This document shows positions 1 through 5,582 of a stretch of 7,739 bases of DNA, piece by piece. Position 1 is the first letter of the stretch; each line of letters starts with the position of its first letter. Source of the DNA: Fidelibacterota bacterium (GTDB taxonomy: Bacteria > Fidelibacterota > UBA2242). The position numbers were made by a program, and so were the translations under genes. The DNA is taken from NCBI GenBank assembly GCA_003527965.1, contig DPVY01000243.1, forward strand, positions 1 to 7,739. Direction: 5' to 3'. The notes below the pieces were generated by a model. It was given only the letters and a program-made list of their open reading frames with translations, did no database searches and was not told where the DNA came from.

Positions 1-1061
1 AGGTCGCGTTTACCGATATTTCCAATATCCGTCTTACTCAGTACACTCACGGATTGGGATGCGCCTGTAAGATTCGACCACAGCATCTGGAAGAAATTCT
101 GAAAAAATTCCAGGCTCTCCCTTCTGAATATACCCAGGTCGGTTTTGAAACCTCCGATGATGCGGCGGTTTTTCGCTTAACCGATGATATTTCACTGGTT
201 TCGACCGTAGATTTTTTCACGCCGATCGTGGATGATCCTTATGATTTTGGAAGGATTGCAGCAGTCAATTCTCTCAGCGATATTTATGCCATGGGTGGGA
301 AACCTGTTTTTGCCTTAAATATCGCGGCGTTTCCCGAAAAACGGCTCCCTATGAAAGTACTCGAACGTATTCTTGAAGGCGCATTGCATGTTGCCCGTCA
401 GGCGGGAATCCCCATTCTCGGCGGTCATACCATCGAAGATAACGAACCCAAGTTCGGTCTTGCAGTTACCGGGACGGTTCATCCGGACAAGATCTGGCGG
501 AATACGGGAGCACAACCCGGCGATGCTTTGATCCTGACTAAACCGATTGGTCTGGGTATTTTGTCTACTGCTTTGAAACGCGGATTGCTGGACAATTCCA
601 CAAAAAATCTGATCATCAACATTATGGGTGAGTTAAACAGCACCGCTGCGGATGTTATTCGCGAATTCACCGTTCACGCCTGTACCGACATTACCGGTTT
701 TGGGCTGCTGGGGCATCTGTCCGAGATGGTGGCGGTGGGCGATATAACAGCCCAGGTTTTCAGTTCAAAAGTACCCGTCATACCCAATACGGTTGAAATG
801 GTTCGCAGAGATGTCATCCCCGGAGGAACCGATGCCAATATGGATTACCTGAAAGACCGGGTTATTTGGGATGATAAAGTTGGTTCAATTTTGCGTATTA
901 TTCTTTGCGATGCCCAAACTTCGGGTGGATTACTGGTTGCGACGCCGGAACTCAATGCCTCTGAAATGGTTAAACAACTACGAAAATCGGGAATAGATCA
1001 CGCCTCCATAATCGGGAAAATTGAACGAAGGGAAAAATTAAAAATATTTATTGCTCCTTAA
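1..1061 (+). CDS. selD: Selenide, water dikinase SelD (5' partial)
   Basis: SelD makes selenophosphate from selenide and ATP in the cytoplasm. Selenophosphate is the selenium donor for selenocysteine, 2-selenouridine in tRNA and the selenium-dependent molybdenum cofactor. The reading frame is open from base 3 and encodes I-R-L-T-Q-Y-T-H-G before G-C-A-C-K, which matches the family N-terminus. The gene therefore starts upstream of the window, and the TTG at 54 is not the true start. The catalytic cysteine is an ordinary TGC (60-62), not a TGA selenocysteine codon, and the conserved lysine is AAG (69-71). Further family motifs are DDAAVF, DFFTPIVDDPYDFGRIAA with SDIYAMGGKP, GGHT, TDITGFGLLGHL and, near the end, CDAQTSGGLL. 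The C-terminus looks complete and stops at TAA 1059-1061. No other selenium gene is visible here, so which selenium pathway it feeds cannot be told. The next gene follows after 33 bases, suggesting co-transcription. Identification is very secure. Confidence 0.97.
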   Translation, partial: VAFTDISNIRLTQYTHGLGCACKIRPQHLEEILKKFQALPSEYTQVGFETSDDAAVFRLTDDISLVSTVDFFTPIVDDPYDFGRIAAVNSLSDIYAMGGKPVFALNIAAFPEKRLPMKVLERILEGALHVARQAGIPILGGHTIEDNEPKFGLAVTGTVHPDKIWRNTGAQPGDALILTKPIGLGILSTALKRGLLDNSTKNLIINIMGELNSTAADVIREFTVHACTDITGFGLLGHLSEMVAVGDITAQVFSSKVPVIPNTVEMVRRDVIPGGTDANMDYLKDRVIWDDKVGSILRIILCDAQTSGGLLVATPELNASEMVKQLRKSGIDHASIIGKIERREKLKIFIAP

Positions 1062-1094
1062 TTATTATATTTTAACTATGGGATTCTATTAAAT

Positions 1095-2012
1095 ATGGAC
1101 CACTATCGTAGAGAATATATGAAGATTGCCAGGAAACTGACGCTATCCGAGATTCAAGGCGGAGCGGAGCCGGATGATCTTTCTTTGGACGATCTTATCA
1201 CCGATGGGCGGGTTAAACAGAGCTCAAAATATTTTATGGGAGTGTTTAGCAAGGCGGGTTTGATGTATATTGTCAAGGCTTTCGGACTTGCCGAAGATAT
1301 GAAAAAACAGGGCTTGCAAAACCTCAAGATTGAAATAGATACCAGCGACCCCTACACGCATCGGCTTTATGCCTATGCCGGTAAAATATGCGACAATAAT
1401 AAAATTTGCGAGATGGTACTGAAACAGGGACCGATGCATTTCAGTAGCGGTTTCTTATCGCAGTTTCCCAATAAAACTCCGAACTTCCTCCAGGTAGAGT
1501 GGTTACTTCTTCAAAATCCCACAAAGCAATTTGATAAAAAACGACCTCCGTTACCCGGACAAAAACATCCGGGATTGGGCGTTGGTGATCAGATGATGCA
1601 GCTGATGATAATTATGACCCGGCGTTTGCACCTGGAAGGAATAATCAATAAACCGCGCTACTTTCATACCGCATTTATGTTTACCAAAGAATTCATTTTT
1701 ACCAATCCCCGGAACCAGGCCATTCTCATGGCAATCAATAGAGATCTTCTTTCAAAGTATAATGTTCATACCGTAGCCTGGGCTGCTCATTTTGATTGTA
1801 TTATCAATCAGGTCAGCGGTTCAGAACTCATTTGGGATCCCGATTTTCTTATTCTGCCTTTGAAGAAATACCTGATTAAATATTTCCGGTCCAAGGATTT
1901 TCACAAAGAGGTTGCCCTGCAAGCCAAAAAGTTTAAATTTTCCATTAATACCGAAAAATTCCTGGAATGTGCACATAAAAACAAGATTAAGATTTACGAA
2001 AAATTAGGATAA
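1095..2012 (+). CDS. Conserved hypothetical protein, possibly GNAT-like
   Basis: This is a 305-residue soluble protein with no signal peptide and no membrane segment, and I cannot name it. The most family-like part is the centre. A hydrophobic strand F-L-Q-V-E-W-L-L-L-Q-N-P (131-142) is followed by L-P-G-Q-K-H-P-G-L-G-V-G (153-164), then a helix (about 165-182) and K-P-R-Y-F-H-T-A (187-194). A strand, a Q-x-x-x-G-x-G-type glycine loop and a helix resemble motif A of GNAT acyltransferases, which binds the CoA pyrophosphate. That is inference from pattern only. An upstream segment D-P-Y-T-H-R-L-Y-A-Y (85-94) also looks conserved. The lysine-rich C-terminal third has no motif I recognise. The start at 1095 is the first usable ATG, because an ATG at 1077 runs into a stop. 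No clear Shine-Dalgarno site precedes it. It sits 33 bases after selD and 18 before the thiamine kinase, so it is probably co-transcribed with both. Confidence 0.8.
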   Translation: MDHYRREYMKIARKLTLSEIQGGAEPDDLSLDDLITDGRVKQSSKYFMGVFSKAGLMYIVKAFGLAEDMKKQGLQNLKIEIDTSDPYTHRLYAYAGKICDNNKICEMVLKQGPMHFSSGFLSQFPNKTPNFLQVEWLLLQNPTKQFDKKRPPLPGQKHPGLGVGDQMMQLMIIMTRRLHLEGIINKPRYFHTAFMFTKEFIFTNPRNQAILMAINRDLLSKYNVHTVAWAAHFDCIINQVSGSELIWDPDFLILPLKKYLIKYFRSKDFHKEVALQAKKFKFSINTEKFLECAHKNKIKIYEKLG

Positions 2013-2030
2013 ACCACTTTTTTCAAATTC

Positions 2031-2696
2031 ATGTCATTATTATTTCCTCTTAACAGTCAGACACCTTACTATGTAATCCTCGGAAATGGTGATTATCCTT
2101 CCCGGCAATTGACGAAAACGCTCCTCTTATCAGCGGATAAAATTATATGTGCCGATGGTGGCGCTAATTATGCTTTCAGGAATGATATTACTCCCAATTT
2201 AATAATTGGCGATTTGGATTCGATCAAAGATGAAGCGCTGAATTATTTTATTCAGAAAAATACCCGGATCATTAAGGCGGAATCCCAGCAGCAAAATGAT
2301 CTCGAAAAAACCCTTCGGGAAGTAAGTAAAATGTCTTGTGAGCAGATAGTTATGCTCGGATTCATGGGCAAGCGCGATGATCAGAGCATCGTCACATTGC
2401 AAATTGCCAAGAAATTCATAAAAAAATTTCAGACAACTATTTATTCAACAGTTTCGGAAATAATGCTGTTGCAACCCGGCAGCTATTCATTAAAGTCTCT
2501 ACTGGGATCACAGATTTCACTGCTGGGATTCCCGCGAGCCTATGAGGTGTCCACCACCGGATTAAAATGGGGTTTAAACCACGAAATTTTATCCGAAGGA
2601 TCACGTGGCATCAGTAACCGCGCTGAAACTAACGAAATCCGGATCCGGTTCACAAAAGGTTTATTGTTAATTGTCAGAGACTTAAGCACCGTATGA
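2031..2696 (+). CDS. thiN: Thiamine pyrophosphokinase
   Basis: This enzyme transfers pyrophosphate from ATP to free thiamine, giving thiamine diphosphate (TPP). It is the usual activation step for salvaged thiamine. The 221-residue length fits bacterial TPKs. Catalytic-domain motifs run in the expected order: A-D-G-G-A-N (41-46), P-N-L-I-I-G-D-L-D-S (55-64), Q-N-D-L-E-K-T (88-94), where the family usually has T-D-x-x-K, and G-F-M-G-K-R-D-D (110-117), equivalent to the family's G-x-x-G-x-R-x-D-H. The C-terminal thiamine-binding part has T-G-L-K-W-G-L-N (176-183) and G-I-S-N (193-196). The final D-H of the usual G-R-x-D-H is D-D-Q here, a mild variation. The start at 2031 leaves a normal short leader before the first strand, but there is no convincing Shine-Dalgarno site. 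Its stop overlaps the start of the symporter gene (ATGA), indicating translational coupling. I see no TPP riboswitch nearby. The symbol thiN is by family and could equally be written tpk. Confidence 0.93.
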   Translation: MSLLFPLNSQTPYYVILGNGDYPSRQLTKTLLLSADKIICADGGANYAFRNDITPNLIIGDLDSIKDEALNYFIQKNTRIIKAESQQQNDLEKTLREVSKMSCEQIVMLGFMGKRDDQSIVTLQIAKKFIKKFQTTIYSTVSEIMLLQPGSYSLKSLLGSQISLLGFPRAYEVSTTGLKWGLNHEILSEGSRGISNRAETNEIRIRFTKGLLLIVRDLSTV

Positions 2697-4111
2697 ATTC
2701 CATCCAACTGGCCCTTGTAGACAAATATCTCATTTTCTTCTACTTAGCAACAATCCTGATCGTGGGCTTCTCATTTTCCCGCCACGAGAGAGATAACACC
2801 GACAATTTTCTTTTAGCCGGGCGCCGTCTTTCTTTACCGGCATTTACCGCAACCCTTGTATCCACCTGGTATGGCGGCATTCTGGGAATCGGTGAATTTA
2901 CCTATTTCTACGGTCTGCTAAACTGGGTAACCCAGGCGCTGCCTTATTATCTCTTTGCAGTACTGTTTGCTCTGTTTATCGCACCGAAAGTCAGAGAATC
3001 AAGGCTTTATACCATCCCGGATCAACTCTATCAACATTACGGAAAAGCAACCGGATTAATCGGTAGTATATTTATTTTCTTCCTGGTATCACCCGCCTCT
3101 CATCTGTTAATGCTCAGTATTCTGTTTAGCGCCATTTTCGGAATTCCCTTTTGGATAGCCGTTTTAGCCAGTATTATATTTTCAACAATTTACGTCTTTT
3201 GGGGTGGCTTTAAATCCGTCGTAAAGACAGATATCATCCAGTTTGTTTTAATGTTCAGCGGATTCTTAATTCTGGTGATTTCACTCATAACCCAATATGG
3301 AGGATTCTCATTTTTACAGCAAAATCTGCCGGTCACTCATCTCCAACTTAAAGGTGGGCAGAGTACTCAATATGTAGTAGTCTGGTTTTTTATCGCTTTA
3401 TGGACATTCGTCGATCCGGGTTTTTATCAGAGATGCTATGCCGCCCGCTCACCAAAAGTCGCCCGCCGGGGTATTCTAATATCAGTGGGTTTCTGGATTA
3501 TATTTGATTTTCTCACGACAATTTCAGGGTTATACGCCCGTGCTATCTTTAAAAATATTCCGGGATTAATGGCGTTCCCCCAACTGGGCGCCGCCACTCT
3601 TCCACCTTTGCTTAGCGGAATGTTTTTCATCGCCCTGCTGGCCACAATCATGTCTACTCTGGATTCAAACTCCTTTTTAGCGGCGGTGACCTTTGGCCGG
3701 GATATTGTCTGGAGATTCAGAAAAAACACGGATATCAATCGGGCCACTCAATTGGGATTGATCGTTTCCATCCTGTTTTCAGTATTAGTTTTGTCGCTTG
3801 TACCATCGGTCGTTAAAATTTGGTACCTGATCGGAACGCTATTTATTCCCGCTTTATTGTTACCCCTGATTTCTATTTTCATCCCTTTTCTAAAACTTTC
3901 CAGGCTATTTACCCTGATCTCTATGATTAGTTCTTTTATCGTCACAACGGGCTGGCTTTTTATCGGAATCGTTCAAAGTAATTTAACAGATTTGAAATTT
4001 CCCGGTAACATCCAACCCTTTTTCATCGGATTAGGGCTCTCGGTTATTCTCTACGGATCAGGTTTGTTTAAAAATATTTTATATCGAAAGCATGGAAAGG
4101 CTCCGGACTAA
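2693..4111 (+). CDS. Sodium:solute symporter (SSS family), possible thiamine-related transporter
   Basis: This is an integral inner-membrane protein of 472 residues with about 12-13 hydrophobic segments, typical for the SSS/LeuT-fold symporters that use the sodium gradient for uptake. Family signatures are D-N-F-L-L-A-G-R-R-L (37-46) after the first membrane segment, V-F-W-G-G-F-K-S-V-V-K-T-D-I-I-Q (168-183), and A-T-I-M-S-T-L-D-S-N-S-F (317-328). In that last motif the adjacent S321-T322 match the position of the sodium-site hydroxyls in PutP and vSGLT. The substrate cannot be read from the sequence. The start codon overlaps the stop codon of thiamine pyrophosphokinase (ATGA, 2693-2696), so the two are almost certainly translated together. 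This makes thiamine, a thiamine precursor or a degradation product the best substrate guess, by context only. Two stop codons in tandem (TAATAA) end the gene, followed at once by an AT-rich hairpin. Confidence 0.93.
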   Translation: MNSIQLALVDKYLIFFYLATILIVGFSFSRHERDNTDNFLLAGRRLSLPAFTATLVSTWYGGILGIGEFTYFYGLLNWVTQALPYYLFAVLFALFIAPKVRESRLYTIPDQLYQHYGKATGLIGSIFIFFLVSPASHLLMLSILFSAIFGIPFWIAVLASIIFSTIYVFWGGFKSVVKTDIIQFVLMFSGFLILVISLITQYGGFSFLQQNLPVTHLQLKGGQSTQYVVVWFFIALWTFVDPGFYQRCYAARSPKVARRGILISVGFWIIFDFLTTISGLYARAIFKNIPGLMAFPQLGAATLPPLLSGMFFIALLATIMSTLDSNSFLAAVTFGRDIVWRFRKNTDINRATQLGLIVSILFSVLVLSLVPSVVKIWYLIGTLFIPALLLPLISIFIPFLKLSRLFTLISMISSFIVTTGWLFIGIVQSNLTDLKFPGNIQPFFIGLGLSVILYGSGLFKNILYRKHGKAPD

Positions 4112-4112
4112 T

Positions 4113-4142
4113 AACAATATTTCTTATCAATCATATTGTTTT
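4113..4142 (+). terminator. Weak AT-rich hairpin after the symporter gene
   Basis: AACAATAT (4113-4120) and ATATTGTT (4133-4140) form a perfect 8-bp inverted repeat with a 12-base loop. The downstream arm runs into a short T run (TTTT, 4139-4142). It lies directly after the stop codon of the symporter gene and could end the selD operon. The stem is nearly all A-T, so it would be a weak intrinsic terminator, and it may serve only as a 3' end stabiliser. Confidence 0.35.
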
Positions 4143-4164
4143 AATCATAGATTATAAATAAATT
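4136..4164 (+). promoter_or_regulatory. Possible promoter for tRNA-Val
   Basis: TTGTTT (4136-4141) and TAAATT (4159-4164) are spaced by 17 bases and lie 29 bases ahead of the tRNA. This is a weak sigma-70-like pair: 3 of 6 matches for the -35 box and 4 of 6 for the -10 box. The surrounding DNA is AT-rich, so such a match can arise by chance. The -35 box overlaps the downstream arm of the preceding hairpin. Confidence 0.25.
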
Positions 4165-4192
4165 ATCACGCTTTTTGGAGCAGCTCATTACG

Positions 4193-4266
4193 GGGCGATT
4201 AGCTCAGTTGGTTAGAGCGTCCCGTTCACATCGGGAAGGTCATCCGTTCAAATCGGATATCGCCCA
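4193..4266 (+). tRNA. tRNA-Val (anticodon CAC)
   Basis: A complete cloverleaf can be drawn by hand. The acceptor stem is GGGCGAT/ATCGCCC, seven perfect pairs. The D stem is GCTC/GAGC with loop AGTTGGTTA. The anticodon stem is TCCCG/CGGGA with loop TTCACAT, which places anticodon CAC at 4227-4229. The variable loop is AGGTC. The T stem is ATCCG/CGGAT with the standard TTCAAAT loop. The discriminator base is A (4266). CAC reads GUG valine codons. The 3' CCA is not encoded (the next bases are CAG), so tRNA nucleotidyltransferase must add it. It stands alone between two protein operons, with no integrase or duplicated 3' end nearby. Confidence 0.96.
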
Positions 4267-4328
4267 CAGAAAGGCAAGGATTTGGAAGCGTCACGAAAAG
4301 CGCACACCCCTAAAATAAAAAGATACAG

Positions 4329-4350
4329 ATTGCACCGCACAAGGTGCAAT
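4329..4350 (+). terminator. Hairpin between tRNA-Val and the zinc-ribbon gene
   Basis: ATTGCACC (4329-4336) and GGTGCAAT (4343-4350) form a perfect 8-bp stem around the loop GCACAA. One G-T and one A-T pair can extend it outward. It lies 62 bases after the tRNA and 28 bases before the next start codon. The bases after it (TTCCATTTAT) are only partly T-rich, so it is a poor intrinsic terminator. It may be a partial terminator for the tRNA transcript, an RNA-processing site, or a structured leader for the zinc-ribbon mRNA. Confidence 0.4.
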
Positions 4351-4378
4351 TTCCATTTATAAACAAATCGGAGGAAAA

Positions 4379-5179
4379 ATGTTTAAAGAACTTAAATACC
4401 TGGTAAAATTACAAAATATTGACAAGGAGCTTTTACAGATCAACGAACTAAGAGGTGATCTCCCTAAAATCGTTGAAAATCTTAATAGCGACATCAATAG
4501 TTTAGAAAAAGAATTGGGCAATAATCGCAACCGTGAAAAAGAAATTATCCTGGAATTAAAAAACCTTGAGGGACAAATTGCCGATGATAAAGAACATTTG
4601 AAAAGATACCAGGATCAGCTGTACCTCGTAACCTCTAATAAAGAATATGATGCGCTGACTTCTGAAATCGATACAGTGCGACAAGAAATCGATAATGCCG
4701 AATATAAAATCCTCGGAATGAAGGAGGAGATGGAAAATTTAATCGAAGCCATCAAGAGTAAGGACCTCACACTTGATGAAAAACTTAATGAATTAAAAGT
4801 TCGTAAAGAGCAGTTGGACAGCACAAATCAAAAAACCAACGAAGCTCAAACTAAGTTGTTTAAAAGCCGGGCAGAAGTTGTTAAATCAATTCCATTACGT
4901 TATATTCGTGAATACGATCGGGTTGCCAAGGCGAAAAATGGCATTGCTATAGTTCCTATTCAACAGATATTTGAAGAAAAAGTAGATAAAAAGGGTAATA
5001 TTGAATATATTCCCGCTATGGTTTCATGTGGTGGTTGTTCCAAAGTTGTTCCACCACAAAAGTTTTTTGAAATTCGTTCTGCGAAGACTCTGATCCGTTG
5101 TGAATTTTGTGGACGAATGTTATATTGGGATGATGAAACAAGTGAAGTCCGGCTTAATAATGAGGAGGAAATATTCTGA
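4379..5179 (+). CDS. Coiled-coil zinc-ribbon protein (DUF164 / CT398-like family)
   Basis: This 266-residue cytoplasmic protein has a long charged N-terminal coiled coil (about 10-165) and a small C-terminal C4 zinc ribbon. The ribbon cysteines are C217-G-G-C220 and C241-E-F-C244, followed by G-R-M-L-Y, a strongly conserved ending in this family. A second family mark is V-T-S-N-K-E-Y-D-A-L (84-93) in the hairpin of the coiled coil. The molecular role of most members is not settled; chlamydial relatives have been linked to secretion and to RNA or translation factors, which may not apply here. The start is well supported by GGAGG (4370-4374), four bases before the ATG. The 3' end is unusual: the last sense codon (TTC) and the TGA stop fall inside the extended P1 helix of the RNase P RNA gene that follows with no gap. 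An internal promoter candidate for rnpB lies near its 3' end. Confidence 0.92.
   Translation: MFKELKYLVKLQNIDKELLQINELRGDLPKIVENLNSDINSLEKELGNNRNREKEIILELKNLEGQIADDKEHLKRYQDQLYLVTSNKEYDALTSEIDTVRQEIDNAEYKILGMKEEMENLIEAIKSKDLTLDEKLNELKVRKEQLDSTNQKTNEAQTKLFKSRAEVVKSIPLRYIREYDRVAKAKNGIAIVPIQQIFEEKVDKKGNIEYIPAMVSCGGCSKVVPPQKFFEIRSAKTLIRCEFCGRMLYWDDETSEVRLNNEEEIF
5098..5126 (+). promoter_or_regulatory. Candidate internal promoter for rnpB
   Basis: TTGTGA (5098-5103) and TATATT (5121-5126) are separated by exactly 17 bases. The -10 box is preceded by TG one base away (5118-5119), giving an extended -10. Matches to the sigma-70 consensus are 4 of 6 and 5 of 6. Transcription would begin near 5133, about 45 bases before the mature RNase P RNA. 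The promoter would lie inside the zinc-ribbon reading frame, over the CEFCGRMLYW codons, so its sequence is also constrained by the protein. That makes chance similarity possible. Confidence 0.4.
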
Positions 5180-5565
5180 AGTTGGTCAGGCAGTCGCTCC
5201 GATTATTATCGGGGAGGAAAGTCCGAACTCCGCAGGGCAAGGTGCTCCGTAACACAGAGTCCTTCCGATCCGGTCGGAAGGCAGGAAAGTGCCACAGAAA
5301 CAATACCGTCCCCGATTTATCGGGGTCAAGGGTGAAATGGTGCGTCCTGCAATTAAGCGGGATTAAAGTAAGAGCGCACCGCCCCGATTGCGAAATCGGG
5401 GGCAGGGTAAACCCCACCTGGAGCAAGATCAAGCAGAGAGCTGGAATTGCCCGTTCCGCTAAACTCTCGGGTAGATCGCTTAACTGCAGCTGTAAGGCTG
5501 TCTGTAGATAAATGACTGCCGCCCCGCCACGGCGGGGAACAGAATTCGGCTTATCGACCAGCTTC
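5178..5565 (+). ncRNA. rnpB: RNase P RNA, bacterial class A
   Basis: This is the catalytic RNA that removes 5' leaders from tRNA precursors, together with the RnpA protein. The 5' core GAGGAAAGTCCG (5214-5225) and 3' core ACAGAATTCGGCTTA (5539-5553) form P4, keeping the bulged U (5222) and using A-U pairs where E. coli has G-C. Other helices read by eye: P1 GAAGTTGGTC (5178-5187) with GACCAGCTTC (5556-5565); P2 5189-5195 with 5514-5520; P3 5197-5203 with 5208-5214; P9 5261-5268 with 5274-5281; P12 5310-5315 with 5320-5325; P13 5339-5344 with 5375-5380; P14 5382-5389 with 5394-5401, capped by a GCGA tetraloop; a P19-like hairpin 5522-5537. The P6 pseudoknot GGGCAA (5235-5240) with TTGCCC (5447-5452) confirms class A. 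The L15 GGT (5406-5408) can bind tRNA CCA. Odd points are an extra hairpin in P13 and a P1 that extends into the upstream gene. Mature ends are estimates. Confidence 0.97.
5345..5362 (+). other. Extra hairpin inserted in the P13 loop of RNase P RNA
   Basis: In E. coli RNase P RNA the P13 arms GGTGCG and CGCACC enclose just GTAAGAG. Here the same arms (5339-5344 and 5375-5380) and the same GTAAGAG (5368-5374) are present, but 23 extra bases (5345-5367) lie between them. These include TCCTGC (5345-5350) pairing with GCGGGA (5357-5362), six pairs with one wobble around an AATTAA loop. Confidence 0.75.
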
Positions 5566-5582
5566 AGAATTTTATATATTAA

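Larger units (their letters stand above)
5173..5575 (+). other. Extended P1 helix enclosing rnpB, possible 3' end signal
   Basis: P1 of RNase P RNA continues outward beyond its usual length. Bases 5173-5187 (ATTCTGAAGTTGGTC) pair with 5556-5570 (GACCAGCTTCAGAAT) over 15 continuous pairs, with one G-U wobble (5182 with 5561). The left arm contains the last sense codon and stop of the zinc-ribbon gene. The right arm runs directly into TTTATAT, so the closing helix plus the short T run could act as a weak termination or processing signal before recJ. Confidence 0.6.

Noticed and set aside
54..71. Selenocysteine codon or SECIS element in selD
   Set aside because: The catalytic codon is TGC and there is no in-frame TGA, so no recoding is needed.
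1062..2030. TPP riboswitch controlling the thiamine genes
   Set aside because: The conserved thi-box elements (CTGAGA and the ACCTGAT-type core) do not appear in either short gap or near the kinase start.
3436..3747. A 103-codon open frame on the - strand
   Set aside because: It is a shadow of the symporter gene, whose frame is fully supported by family motifs across the same region.
4193..4266. tRNA-Val as an integration (attachment) site
   Set aside because: No integrase, no duplicated tRNA 3' end and no foreign-looking genes are seen on either side.
5154..5432. A 92-codon open frame on the - strand
   Set aside because: It is antisense to rnpB and the end of the zinc-ribbon gene, with no ribosome-binding site or recognisable protein motif.
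5182..5511. A 109-codon open frame on the + strand with a GAGGAGG sequence ahead of it
   Set aside because: It lies wholly within rnpB. Its arginine- and serine-rich product reflects structured RNA sequence, and the GAGGAGG is simply Glu codons of the zinc-ribbon gene.
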